A stretch of DNA of 12,230 bases from CAVXFS01 sp049582805 (GTDB lineage Bacteria > Pseudomonadota > Gammaproteobacteria > Burkholderiales > Gallionellaceae). The DNA lies in assembly GCA_049582805.1 (NCBI GenBank), contig JBAUUR010000027.1, positions 1 to 12,230 of the forward strand, in the 5' to 3' direction. The notes under the pieces are model-generated. The model made no database searches and was not told the DNA's origin. It saw only the letters and a program-made list of their open reading frames with translations. The position numbers and the translations under genes are program-made. Below, piece after piece: positions 1 to 7,547 of this stretch. Positions within the stretch are counted from its first letter, which is position 1. Every line of letters starts with the position of its first letter.

Positions 1-119
1 TTCGGAATACCCAAGACCTTGGCCGTCGCCCCACAGGCTTGTCCACCCTGAACCAACCGCACCGCCTCAAGCTTGTATTCCAGCGTGTACGCCGCTCTCT
101 TGCCTTTTTCTTTCATCAT
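1..119 (-). CDS. IS3-family transposase OrfA, N-terminal part (runs off the window)
   Basis: Read on the minus strand, an ATG at 119 opens a frame that stays open to the window edge (about 39 residues). It begins MMKEKGKRAAYTLEYKLEAV and continues with VRLVQGGQACGATAKVLGIP. The pattern Y-x-x-E-x-K-x-E-A-V followed by G-x-x-x-x-x-x-A-x-x-L-G-I is the N-terminal helix-turn-helix of IS3/IS911-type OrfA proteins, which bind the element's ends. A good ribosome site (AAGGA, complement of 129-133) lies 9 bases before the first ATG, so I chose 119 rather than the second ATG at 116. The gene may be intact beyond the window. The upstream bases do not match the end of the neighbouring OrfB remnant, so this is a different IS. 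Confidence 0.8.
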   Translation of the reverse strand, partial: MMKEKGKRAAYTLEYKLEAVRLVQGGQACGATAKVLGIP

Positions 120-179
120 TTTTCCGTATCCTTAACTTGAAATTAGACCACAGTTAAGAAATACGTTTTTCACGGGCAA

Positions 180-284
180 GGCCAGTTTTACAACCGGAAG
201 CGGCTGCACTCGACGCTGGGTTACAAGTCACCAATGCAGTTCTTGAGCAGTTGGCTCACCGCTCAGCAACAAAAAAACTGGTAG
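180..284 (+). pseudogene. IS3-family transposase OrfB, 3' remnant
   Basis: The plus strand encodes FYNRKRLHSTLGYKSPMQFL and a further 12 residues, then TAG at 282-284. The block F-Y-N-x-x-R-x-H-S-x-L-G-Y-x-S-P is the well-known C-terminal signature of IS3-family OrfB (DDE transposase), just after the last catalytic Glu. All upstream catalytic parts are missing: homology fades before about 180, and the opposite-strand OrfA of another IS begins at 119. This is therefore a truncated, inactive tail. The frame stays open back to about 153, but that stretch does not look like transposase. After the stop, 311-329 (an A-run, CCGGGGG, ending GGTCA) looks like the right terminal repeat of the element, including the usual terminal CA. 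Confidence 0.85.
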
Positions 285-329
285 CATGAACACCGCCCTC
301 TTGGAAGACGAAAAACCGGGGGAAGGTCA

Positions 330-479
330 AACTTTGGGATTTGCAGTAATCGCCGAAGGAGTTGAAACCAAGGTCAGCAGGAATTTCTTCAGCTGCGCGG
401 ATGCGATGCGTTCCAGGGCTATTTGTTCAGCAAACCGGCGCCGATTGATCAGTTTGAGGCACTGCTGAAACAAGGTTGA
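330..479 (+). pseudogene. EAL-domain (c-di-GMP phosphodiesterase) C-terminal remnant, frameshifted
   Basis: Codons from 331 give TLGFAVIAEGVETK, the conserved late EAL-domain block (V-I-A-E-G-V-E-T). A shift of frame near 375 is needed to continue with QEFLQLRGCDAFQGYLFSKP and then APIDQFEALLKQG, ending at TGA 477-479. This second stretch is the canonical EAL C-terminus (G-C-D-x-x-Q-G-Y-x-F-S-x-P). Adding one base after GTC at 373-375 would restore K-V-Q-Q-E-F-L, so a single-base deletion is the simplest explanation. The 5' end is cut by the right end of the IS3-family remnant at about 329. EAL proteins hydrolyse cyclic di-GMP; this copy cannot be functional, since the N-terminal catalytic part of the domain, including the EAL motif itself, is absent from the window. 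Confidence 0.85.
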
Positions 480-553
480 TCGCTGTTGATGGTAAAGCGA
501 ATGCTGCACATTGCTTTGGAGCGAGTCGAAGGACAGCAAGGTGTCGTTTGGAG

Positions 554-688
554 AATTTAGTCTCGCTAAATTGTTTGCCGCATAGCTGACAGTCGCCAAG
601 GACGACAACGGGTCGAAATTACTCTCTTGAAATTTCGTAGACCGGACGCTCAGAAAATGAATTTCTGAGTGAAGTGCCAGAGGCCGGT
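554..688. repeat. Three consecutive perfect hairpins in the spacer before the operon
   Basis: This stretch lies in 480-798, which holds no convincing gene. It contains AATTTAG (554-560) paired with CTAAATT (566-572), CGAAATT (614-620) with AATTTCG (631-637), and CTCAGAAA (649-656) with TTTCTGAG (662-669). An outer ACCGG (641-645) / CCGGT (684-688) pair could enclose the third. The stems are A/T-rich with loops of 5 to 10 bases and no following T-run, so they are not typical intrinsic terminators. They could be part of a dispersed intergenic repeat, a structured leader of the operon, or DNA left by the mobile elements upstream. The pairing is seen directly; any role is unknown. Confidence 0.5.
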
Positions 689-798
689 TTGGCCGAAATG
701 AAGAACGGCACGGCCTTGACTTTACGCCCAGGTCGTCCGGGGCCATAGGTCACTTAAGCCAGGTTCACATTGCAGACGATGCAAAACGGAGGTAAGTA

Positions 799-1350
799 AT
801 GGTCAACTCCAAGTTCTTGTTGCAGCTTCTTGCGTTGCTGCCAATGCTCGCATTCGGGGGCGGCGATGCCAGCCCGGACCGATTCAACATCGCGCCCGAC
901 CCGGATTTTCGCAGCCTGGACGAAAAGGTTCAGTCGCTTAAAAGCGATGTCCTTGACCTCAACCAGGATTTGTCGCACCTGCAAGACGAATTGCTGACGC
1001 CCGCTTCGACCAAAATCAGCGTCTTTGTCTCCATCGATCCGCAAAGCAGCTTGAAACTGAATTCCGTGCAATTGCAGCTGGATAACCGCAACGTAGCCAG
1101 TTACCTTTACAACAACGACGAACAACAGGCTCTGCAGCGCGGTGGGGTGCAGCGCCTATACCTGGGCAACGTCACCACCGGTCTGCACCAGCTCACGGCT
1201 TCGTTTATCGGCAAGGACGGCGGCGGCCAGGAACGACGCGGCAGCATCAACACTAATTTCCAGAAATCGCTGGCCGCCAAGTTCGTCGAACTCAAGATCT
1301 CCAAGGGCGAGGCCAACGCGCCGCAATTGACCTTCAAGGAATGGGAGTGA
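799..1350 (+). CDS. Exported coiled-coil protein, first gene of the motor operon, unknown function
   Basis: This 183-residue protein starts at ATG 799, 5 bases after a strong GGAGGT (788-793). Residues 5-19 form a hydrophobic signal segment (KFLLQLLALLPMLAF), with cleavage likely near residues 20-24. Residues 37-66 have heptad-like spacing (L-x-x-K-V-x-x-L-K-x-D-V-x-x-L) and are probably a coiled coil. Residues 70-183 look beta-rich, with a G-x-H-x-L-T-A-x-F block (128-136) reminiscent of Ig-like or carbohydrate-binding sandwich folds. I see no DNA-binding motif or lipobox. Its stop is 12 bases before the giant TPR gene, so it is surely cotranscribed and probably a soluble periplasmic part of the machine. 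The coiled coil may mediate oligomerisation. A specific function cannot be assigned. Confidence 0.88.
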   Translation: MVNSKFLLQLLALLPMLAFGGGDASPDRFNIAPDPDFRSLDEKVQSLKSDVLDLNQDLSHLQDELLTPASTKISVFVSIDPQSSLKLNSVQLQLDNRNVASYLYNNDEQQALQRGGVQRLYLGNVTTGLHQLTASFIGKDGGGQERRGSINTNFQKSLAAKFVELKISKGEANAPQLTFKEWE

Positions 1351-1362
1351 GGTAGACCGACC

Positions 1363-4300
1363 ATGGCGTTGCGGCTTGGACCAATGGGACGCTGCTCAGC
1401 AATAGGGATGCTGATCGGGATCCTCGCTGCGCCGTTCGCCGCCGGCAGCAACCTCTTCGATCGCAATGATGTCCGCGACACTGTCAACCTCGAGTACCGT
1501 GCGGCGGCCTATGAGCTCTATCAAAAACGGTATTTCTCCAGCATCCAGCAGTATCTTCACGCCTTAAGCCTGCCGGGGGCGACCGCCGGAAGAAGCGACA
1601 ACATGGCCTTCTTCTCGGATTATCTCTACGAGGAAAGGGACCTGGCCTACATCCGTCAGATTCTGGTCGCCGGTCGTTTGGCCGACACCCCGTTGAGCAA
1701 GGACGAAACCGATGTCGTTCTGGCCGATCTATATCTGGCCGCGGGCATGCCCAAGCCTGCGGAACGACTGCTCGTTGGCGTAGGCGACAGGCGCACCGCC
1801 TCCCCCAAGCACAGCTGGCTTGCCCTGGCCCGGTTCTATTATCAACGCGGCTATTTCAGTGAGGCGCAGCAGGCACTCTCGCACCTTCTCGACATTCCAT
1901 CCGGGGAACTTCAAATTCAGCGCGACTCCCTGGCGGCGCTGGCGCAGTTTGCGACCGGGCATGATGATGACGCGATTGCGATCTTGCGGGCCAGCAGCGC
2001 CCAGGGCGAACAGCTTGCATTAGACCAATACGATCTTGGCCTGGCGCTTCTGCAAAACGGCGATACCCAGGGAGCGCTGGCGACGTTTGGTGAGATCAAC
2101 AACGCAACCCGCAGCCCTGGCAATTCCCTTTATTTCTCGAAACTGCAGTCAGACATTGCCAAGCAGGGAAAATCCCCCCAAGGGGACGCCGCCTCCGGGA
2201 AGCGCTTGCAGACGAGCTTCACGTCCTTTCTGAAAGACATAGCCACCATCAGTCTCAGCCAGGTATTCCAAAAACAGCGGCAGACTGATTTATCTGCCGC
2301 CGCGCTGCAAGACATCGGCGCCGATGTACCCGGCGCAAGTTACGCGCTGCTTGACAAAGGCTGGGTCGATTTCCGGCAAAACGACGTGCGCGGCGCGCTT
2401 GCAAGCTGGCAGCCGCTGAGCAAACGGGACATCAGCGATGCCGCCGTGCAGGAAGGCTTGCTGGTCACCGCCTATTCCTACTACCACCTGCAGGACTATG
2501 CCCGGGCCATGGATTACTTCCAGCGGGCCGCACACGGCTATGAGCAGGAGCTGGAGCGAATTCAGGCTGCGCGCGGGCCGTTGAGCGACGGCAGCTATCT
2601 CAAAATGCTGCTGGGCGCCAACGTCGATCATCGGGACTTCGACTCCGGTTGGCGCGCGCAGACGCTGCCGGCGTCCGCGATCAATTCCTATCTCCTCCCC
2701 GCGCTCGCAAGCCATCGCTTCGTAGCGGCCTTCAGCAACTATCGCGACCTGCTCGCAACCCAGGAAATACTGACTACCGCAGGTGCCGATATCGACGCAT
2801 CGCTTGACCTCATCGCCAAACAGCGATCAAGCGGCGCAGCCGGGTCGTCCATAAAGAAAGCGCAAATCAGTCTGCCTGACCGCAAGTCCTTGCTGGACAA
2901 GATCAGGAAGGTCCGATCCGCTCTGGCGAAGGCCGCGGTTCATCGTGACATCATGGCCTTCGCGACGGTCAAGCAAATGCAGGTGCTGACGGATTTGCGC
3001 GACGCCGACGCGCTGCTCAGAAAGCTCCAGGAAGATGTCGCGGATAACAACGCACTTCGCGACAGGTATCAGCTGCTGCGGGGATTGTTGCTCTGGGATT
3101 TGACCGAGCAATATCCGACGCGGCTGCGGGAGGTAAAACTGCAGTTACAGGACTTGGAAAATGCCGTGAACAAATACGCCGGCAGCCCGGCGGAAGTGGC
3201 GAGCGATCCTGCTATTGCCGATAACACGCTCTCGCGTCGAGAAGGCGCATACAATGAGCTGCGCACCAAACAAGGCACCCTGCTGACGGCAACCCCCACT
3301 TTGATCGCCGCGCACGAACGATATTTGGAGGCCCTGCTGGATCAGAGCCTCCAGGACGGCATGGCCCGCTTGAACCTCTATTTGACGGAGGCGCGACTGG
3401 GCGTCGCCGTAACCGCAGACCAACTCGCCGGGGCCGCCCCGGCGAAGGACTATACGGCGACCATCGCCGCCTATCAGACCTTCCTGGATCATGGCGGCGA
3501 GTCGCCTTATCGCCGCGATGTAATGCTCCGCCAGGCGTATCTGAAGATGCAGCAGGCGGACGAACTGCCAAGCGGTCAAACCGCTGCAGGGACGAACAGC
3601 CGCGGCGACGCCGCGTACGAGGAGGCCATCGCCCTGCTCGAGCAAGCGCTCAAGAGCTATCCGAGCCATCGCGACGACGACCTCGTCCTCTACAACCTGG
3701 CGAAGGCCTACGACCATCGCGGCGACACCATCGCCATGCTCGACGCGCTCGATCGCATTGCCGCCAATTTCCCTGACAGCGCCTACATAGACGAAACCCA
3801 ATTCCGCCGCGGCGAATTGCTGTTCTCCCTGGCGTTGGCCGACCAAGCCGCGGCGGCCTACGGCGCCATCGTCAAAAAGGGCCCCGCGTCGCCCTTTTTC
3901 GACAAGGCCCTCTACAAACTGGGCTGGTCGCGCTTTAAGCTGGGGCAATACGACGTCGCCGTGGATGCATTCATCCCCTTGCTGGAAACGAAATTGGCTC
4001 TGCCCGCAGGAGCCAAGACGGCTTCCGCCCCCCAGCCGCAGATAACCCGGGGCGAGGAGGAATTCGTCAACGATATTCTGCGCGGCGCCTGCCTCAGCGT
4101 GGCGCAGCTTCATGGCGTGGACACCCTCAGGGCCTATTTCGCGCGGCACGGCGCGCGGCCGTTTGAATACCGGCTCTACCAGACCCTGGCGCAGCTGTAC
4201 CTTGAGCAGCAGCGTATTGCGGACGCCGTCAACGTCTACCGCACTTTTGTCACGCTGCACCCCAACGACCCCCTGGCCCCCACCTTCGATTCCCTGGCCT

Positions 4301-6120
4301 TGGCGGCCTACGACAAAGGCAGATTCATCGATCTGCTGCAAAATGCCAAGGCCGACTTCATCGAGCGCTACCAGCCTGCCTCGGATTACTGGAAGACCAA
4401 TCCGGGCCCGGAACGCGACGCCACCCTTGCCACGGTGCACGACTATCTCGCGGATATGACCAGCTACGCCCATGCCAAGGCGCAGCAGACCAAGAGCGCG
4501 GCGGACTACCAGCAGGCCGAGCATTGGTATCAGCTATCGTTTCAGTCCTTTCCCCACGATCCGCTCGCCGCGAACACCCACTTCCTGTACGCGGAACTTC
4601 TCTATGAAGATCGCCGTTTCGCCGCTGCAGCTCAGGAATACGCTAAGGTGGCGTACGACTATAAGGACGCCGCCCACGGCGCCGAGGCCGGCTACGCCAA
4701 CATCCTGGCCCACGAGCAGATTGCCGCCGGACTCGGCGGCGCCGACAGGGCGGCCGCCGAGCAGCAAACATTGCTCGCCTTGCAGCGCTTTACTGACACC
4801 TTTCCCGAAGACTCCCGCTCCGCGGCGACCCTGATCAAGATTGCCCAGAAATGGTTTGCGCAAAGCGACCAGGCCAAGGCGGAACATGCGGCGCAGCGAC
4901 TGCTGGATATCAAGCCGCCCGCCGACCCGGTCTTGCGCGGCGACGCATGGATCATCCTCGCCCACGGACAATTCGACCGCGGGCTCTACAGCGAGGCCGA
5001 ACTCAGCTACCAGCAGGCCTTGGCACTCATCCCCGCCGCCGACGCCACGCGCCTCGACATCGCGGAAAATCTGGCGGCCGCGGTATACAAGCAGGGTGAC
5101 GCGGCACGCAAGGTCGGGGATATGCACGGCGCAGCGCGGTATTTTCTGCGCGTAAAGGAATTGACGCCGGAAGCGAGCATCGTCGCGACGGCACAGTACG
5201 ACGGCGCTGCCGCGCTGCTGGCATCGGAAGATTGGCCACAGGCGATTTCCGTTCTGGAGGCGTTTCGCGCCGACTATCCCGGTAATCCACTGCAGAAGGA
5301 CGTCCCGCCGAAATTGGCGGTGGCCTATCAGAAGGTCGGCAACTGGCGCAAGGCCGCCGCTGAATTGGAGACCATTACCGCCCAGGGCGACGGAGAGGAG
5401 TTGCAGCGCGACGCTGTTTGGCAGGCCGCGGGACTCTATACGCGTTCCGGGCAGATTCCCGAGGCACAACGCATGTACCGGGAATATGTTCAGCGCTTCC
5501 CCAAGGCGTTCACAGACGTTATCGAAGCCCAGCAGCACCTTGCCGACCTCTACGCCCAACAAGGGGACGCCAAGCAACAGCAATATTGGCTGCAACAGAT
5601 CGTCGATACCGACAAACGCGGGGGCTCAGTGCGCACCGAGCGCAGCCGCCTACTGGCAGGGCGCGCCGCCTTGACGCTGGCCGATGCGCGCTATCGGGAC
5701 TACATCGAGATCAAGCTCACCCATCCCTTGAAGAAGAGCCTCAAGCACAAAAAGGAGATCATGGAAGAGGCGCTCGCCGCTTACCGCTCGGCCAGCGATT
5801 ACGGGATCGCCGACATCACCACGGCGTCGACCTATCATGCCGCGCAGATCTACAGCAACCTCGGCAACGCCCTGCTCGATTCCGAACGGCCGAATGGCCT
5901 CAGCGTACTGGAATTGGAACAATACAACGTCCTCCTGGAGGAACAGGCCTACCCGTTCGAGGAACAGGCCATCGCCCTGCATGAAGCCAATGCCCGGCGG
6001 ACCACCGAACATATCTACGACGATTGGGTGAAGCAAAGCTTCACCGCCTTGAGTAAGTTATTGCCGGGGCGCTATGCCAAAACGGAGAAGGGAGAGGCCT
6101 ACGTCGATGCGCTTTATTAG
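1363..6120 (+). CDS. Giant exported tetratricopeptide-repeat (TPR) protein, 1585 residues
   Basis: The start at ATG 1363 is preceded by TGAGGT (1348-1353), which overlaps the upstream stop. Residues 10-28 (RCSAIGMLIGILAAPFAAG) form a signal peptide, so the protein is probably periplasmic. Internal Met8 and Met16 are alternative starts that keep most of the signal. Almost the whole length is helix-turn-helix TPR-like repeats with the usual small residues (A at position 8, G/Y/A later, P near the end). Examples are DLVLYNLAKAYDHRGDTIAM, DKALYKLGWSRFKLGQYDVA and RLYQTLAQLYLEQQRIADAV. A charged, Leu-rich span at about residues 490-620 may be a coiled coil. I see no enzymatic motif. Large TPR proteins also occur in Myxococcus Glt gene sets, so a scaffold role spanning the periplasm is likely (inference). 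The last 14 bases overlap the lipoprotein gene. Confidence 0.92.
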   Translation: MALRLGPMGRCSAIGMLIGILAAPFAAGSNLFDRNDVRDTVNLEYRAAAYELYQKRYFSSIQQYLHALSLPGATAGRSDNMAFFSDYLYEERDLAYIRQILVAGRLADTPLSKDETDVVLADLYLAAGMPKPAERLLVGVGDRRTASPKHSWLALARFYYQRGYFSEAQQALSHLLDIPSGELQIQRDSLAALAQFATGHDDDAIAILRASSAQGEQLALDQYDLGLALLQNGDTQGALATFGEINNATRSPGNSLYFSKLQSDIAKQGKSPQGDAASGKRLQTSFTSFLKDIATISLSQVFQKQRQTDLSAAALQDIGADVPGASYALLDKGWVDFRQNDVRGALASWQPLSKRDISDAAVQEGLLVTAYSYYHLQDYARAMDYFQRAAHGYEQELERIQAARGPLSDGSYLKMLLGANVDHRDFDSGWRAQTLPASAINSYLLPALASHRFVAAFSNYRDLLATQEILTTAGADIDASLDLIAKQRSSGAAGSSIKKAQISLPDRKSLLDKIRKVRSALAKAAVHRDIMAFATVKQMQVLTDLRDADALLRKLQEDVADNNALRDRYQLLRGLLLWDLTEQYPTRLREVKLQLQDLENAVNKYAGSPAEVASDPAIADNTLSRREGAYNELRTKQGTLLTATPTLIAAHERYLEALLDQSLQDGMARLNLYLTEARLGVAVTADQLAGAAPAKDYTATIAAYQTFLDHGGESPYRRDVMLRQAYLKMQQADELPSGQTAAGTNSRGDAAYEEAIALLEQALKSYPSHRDDDLVLYNLAKAYDHRGDTIAMLDALDRIAANFPDSAYIDETQFRRGELLFSLALADQAAAAYGAIVKKGPASPFFDKALYKLGWSRFKLGQYDVAVDAFIPLLETKLALPAGAKTASAPQPQITRGEEEFVNDILRGACLSVAQLHGVDTLRAYFARHGARPFEYRLYQTLAQLYLEQQRIADAVNVYRTFVTLHPNDPLAPTFDSLALAAYDKGRFIDLLQNAKADFIERYQPASDYWKTNPGPERDATLATVHDYLADMTSYAHAKAQQTKSAADYQQAEHWYQLSFQSFPHDPLAANTHFLYAELLYEDRRFAAAAQEYAKVAYDYKDAAHGAEAGYANILAHEQIAAGLGGADRAAAEQQTLLALQRFTDTFPEDSRSAATLIKIAQKWFAQSDQAKAEHAAQRLLDIKPPADPVLRGDAWIILAHGQFDRGLYSEAELSYQQALALIPAADATRLDIAENLAAAVYKQGDAARKVGDMHGAARYFLRVKELTPEASIVATAQYDGAAALLASEDWPQAISVLEAFRADYPGNPLQKDVPPKLAVAYQKVGNWRKAAAELETITAQGDGEELQRDAVWQAAGLYTRSGQIPEAQRMYREYVQRFPKAFTDVIEAQQHLADLYAQQGDAKQQQYWLQQIVDTDKRGGSVRTERSRLLAGRAALTLADARYRDYIEIKLTHPLKKSLKHKKEIMEEALAAYRSASDYGIADITTASTYHAAQIYSNLGNALLDSERPNGLSVLELEQYNVLLEEQAYPFEEQAIALHEANARRTTEHIYDDWVKQSFTALSKLLPGRYAKTEKGEAYVDALY
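6091..6097 (+). promoter_or_regulatory. Ribosome binding site that fixes the lipoprotein start
   Basis: GGAGAGG ends 9 bases before ATG 6107, inside the 3' end of the TPR gene. An upstream in-frame ATG at 6074 would put 11 charged residues before the lipoprotein signal and lacks a comparable site, so 6107 is preferred. Confidence 0.7.
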
Positions 6121-6784
6121 GACCTCTTCATTCCTTGCGGCGGTGCTGGCGGTCGCGCTGTTGGCGGGCTGCAGCACCCCCGCGCCCGTACCGCCGGCTG
6201 TCACCGCTCCTCCGCCCCAACCCGCCCCACCGTTGGCGGCCCCGGTTCAGAGCCAGTCCCAGAACCAAGACCAAGACCAAGACCAAGACCGCCAGATCGT
6301 CAAGGGGCAGTTCCAGCAGGCCATCGCCTTCATGCGGGCGGGGAAGGACAGGGAAGCGACGGCGCTGTTTGCCAACATCGCCAAGCTCGATCCCGCGCTC
6401 GCCAGCCCGCACACCAATCTCGGCATCTTGTTCTACCGTGAGGCAAAGCTGGATCAGGCCGAAGCGGCCTTTAAAGACGCATTGCGGCTGGACGCCAAAG
6501 ACTATGTCGCCGCCAATTACCTGGGAATGATCTACCGCCAGCAGGGCCGGTTCAGCGATTCCGAGGCGGCCTATCTGCAGGCGCTGCGCGCCAAGCCGGA
6601 CTACGGTTACGCGCACCTGAACTTGGCGATTCTCTACGACATCTATCTCGACAATCTGCCCAGGGCGCTCGATCATTACCAGGAGTATCAGCGCATCAGC
6701 GGGGATTCCGACCAGCAGCTTGCGGGCTGGCTGGCGGACCTGCGACAACGCATGAAGACCTTGGGCGAGGAACCGAAACCATGA
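6107..6784 (+). CDS. TPR outer-membrane lipoprotein
   Basis: Starting at ATG 6107 the protein has 225 residues. It opens with MRFIRTSSFLAAVLAVALLA and then G-C22-S. This is a typical type II signal with lipobox L-A-G-C, so Cys22 should be lipidated; Ser at +2 favours sorting to the outer membrane. Residues 24-62 form a Pro/Ala/Gln-rich linker that ends in D-Q repeats. Residues 64-200 hold about four TPRs, for instance PHTNLGILFYREAKLDQAEA and AANYLGMIYRQQGRFSDSEA. The layout matches the TPR lipoprotein GltE (AglT) of the Myxococcus gliding machine and, more loosely, PilF/PilW-type pilotins. The context (upstream giant TPR protein, downstream ExbB/ExbD/TonB set) favours an outer-membrane anchor for that motor. 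The 3' end overlaps the next gene as ATGA. Family is sure; exact partner is inference. Confidence 0.9.
   Translation: MRFIRTSSFLAAVLAVALLAGCSTPAPVPPAVTAPPPQPAPPLAAPVQSQSQNQDQDQDQDRQIVKGQFQQAIAFMRAGKDREATALFANIAKLDPALASPHTNLGILFYREAKLDQAEAAFKDALRLDAKDYVAANYLGMIYRQQGRFSDSEAAYLQALRAKPDYGYAHLNLAILYDIYLDNLPRALDHYQEYQRISGDSDQQLAGWLADLRQRMKTLGEEPKP
6265..6290 (+). repeat. Hexanucleotide tandem repeat (CCAAGA), four copies plus CC
   Basis: Four exact CCAAGA units at 6265-6288 plus a partial CC encode alternating Asp-Gln in the flexible linker of the lipoprotein. Because the unit is 6 bases, gain or loss of copies by slippage would change linker length without breaking the frame. Confidence 0.9.
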
Positions 6785-7068
6785 ACCGCGTATGTTTGTT
6801 TCTGATAATCTGCATGGGGCTGTATGCGCAAAGCGCGGCGGCCGAAGACCGCTTAAAATTGGATAAGACCACGATCCTGGGTAATGGAGGATTCCCCAAG
6901 GTGACATTCGTGGTGCCGTGGCGCGATACTCCCAGTACGGTCCCGGAGTGGGCGCCGCAATCCGCGGAACGACCCGCCGTCACCCCCCTGGATCGTGAAC
7001 TTTATCGCCGCCAAGTCGAGTATCAGAAGCAAATCAGCCGCCACAAGGACGATGCCACCGCACCCTAA
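6781..7068 (+). CDS. Small exported protein of unknown function (95 residues)
   Basis: The ATG at 6781 overlaps the TGA of the lipoprotein gene (ATGA, 6781-6784), implying translational coupling. Residues 1-21 (MNRVCLFLIICMGLYAQSAAA) are a clear Sec signal peptide with cleavage after A-A-A, before E-D. The mature part is only about 74 residues. It has a Gly/Phe/Pro-containing short segment (LGNGGFPKVTFVVPWRD), then a Pro-rich stretch and a basic amphipathic tail (DRELYRRQVEYQKQISRHKD). The Cys at residues 5 and 11 lie within the signal and do not form a lipobox. I do not recognise a family. Its position between the TPR lipoprotein and the motor genes suggests a small periplasmic adaptor, but this is inference. 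The IS5-family element is inserted 48 bases after its stop. Confidence 0.82.
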   Translation: MNRVCLFLIICMGLYAQSAAAEDRLKLDKTTILGNGGFPKVTFVVPWRDTPSTVPEWAPQSAERPAVTPLDRELYRRQVEYQKQISRHKDDATAP

Positions 7069-7116
7069 CTCCGGGAATTGGGACTTTGATCAAGAATTTT
7101 TCGCAATAAGTCGTTA

Positions 7117-7131
7117 GAGTCTGTTGACATT
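7117..7131 (+). repeat. Left terminal inverted repeat of the IS5-family element
   Basis: GAGTCTGTTGACATT is the exact reverse complement of 7548-7562. Including the TA duplications and flanking T/A the match extends to 18 bases (7114-7131 against 7548-7565). Confidence 0.95.
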
Positions 7132-7508
7132 CATGCCAACCACAAGAAGACCGCGCGAGCGGCCAAGCGCTTGTTCGCCGTTTTCTTTGGAGTAGCAGCG
7201 GCATGCTGGTGGGCTTTGATGATGGTGCTGTCCATGAAGGTTTCCTCGAAATCGGCATCTTTGGCAAGTTCGGCAAATACCTTATGCCAGACGCCTTTCT
7301 TCGACCATCGTCTGAACCGCTGGTACACGGTGTTCCATTCGCCGAATTCCGGCGGCAGGTCCTGCCATGGCGCGCCGCTCCTGGTCATCCACAGGACAGC
7401 TTCCAGAAATAGCCGGTTGTCTGACTTGCGTCCGGAATCTCCCGGCTGTGCGGGCAGCATGCCAGCAATTCGTTTATATTGGTCATCACGCAACAGTTTC
7501 CGTGCCAT
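7131..7508 (-). pseudogene. IS5-family transposase OrfA; second frame mostly deleted
   Basis: From ATG 7508 the frame gives 125 residues opening MARKLLRDDQYKRIAGMLPA. It contains the IS427-type N-terminal DUF4096-like block (D-N-R-L-F-L-E-A-V-L-W-M-T-R-S-G-A-P-W-Q-D-L-P) and FMDSTIIKAHQHAA, which carries the first catalytic Asp context. A GTG at 7520 is an alternative start. In intact relatives ribosomal frameshifting near an A-rich site joins OrfA to OrfB. Here the A-rich site (CCAAAGAAAACGG, complement strand, about 7180) is present, and a -1 shift leads into E-N-G-E-Q-A-L-G-R-S-R-G. That frame then jumps to LLVVGMNVNRL and stops at 7114, at the element's end. The remaining catalytic acidic residues are missing, so no active transposase is expected. 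Confidence 0.88.
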
Positions 7509-7547
7509 CGCGTCATCCACATAACGAGATCGCGCTACTATACTTCA

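Noticed and set aside
327..746. 139-codon open frame on the minus strand across the spacer
   Set aside because: It overlaps the plus-strand EAL remnant, whose homology is unmistakable, and has no good ribosome site or family motif.
716..749. Possible promoter TTGACT (716-721) with CATAGG (744-749) before the operon
   Set aside because: The spacing is 22 bases and the -10 match is poor, so I do not call it a promoter.
3145..4524. 459-codon minus-strand open frame inside the giant TPR gene
   Set aside because: It is a shadow of the high-GC TPR coding sequence; its translation is low in structure and has no domain or start signals. Other long antisense frames over the operon were rejected for the same reason.
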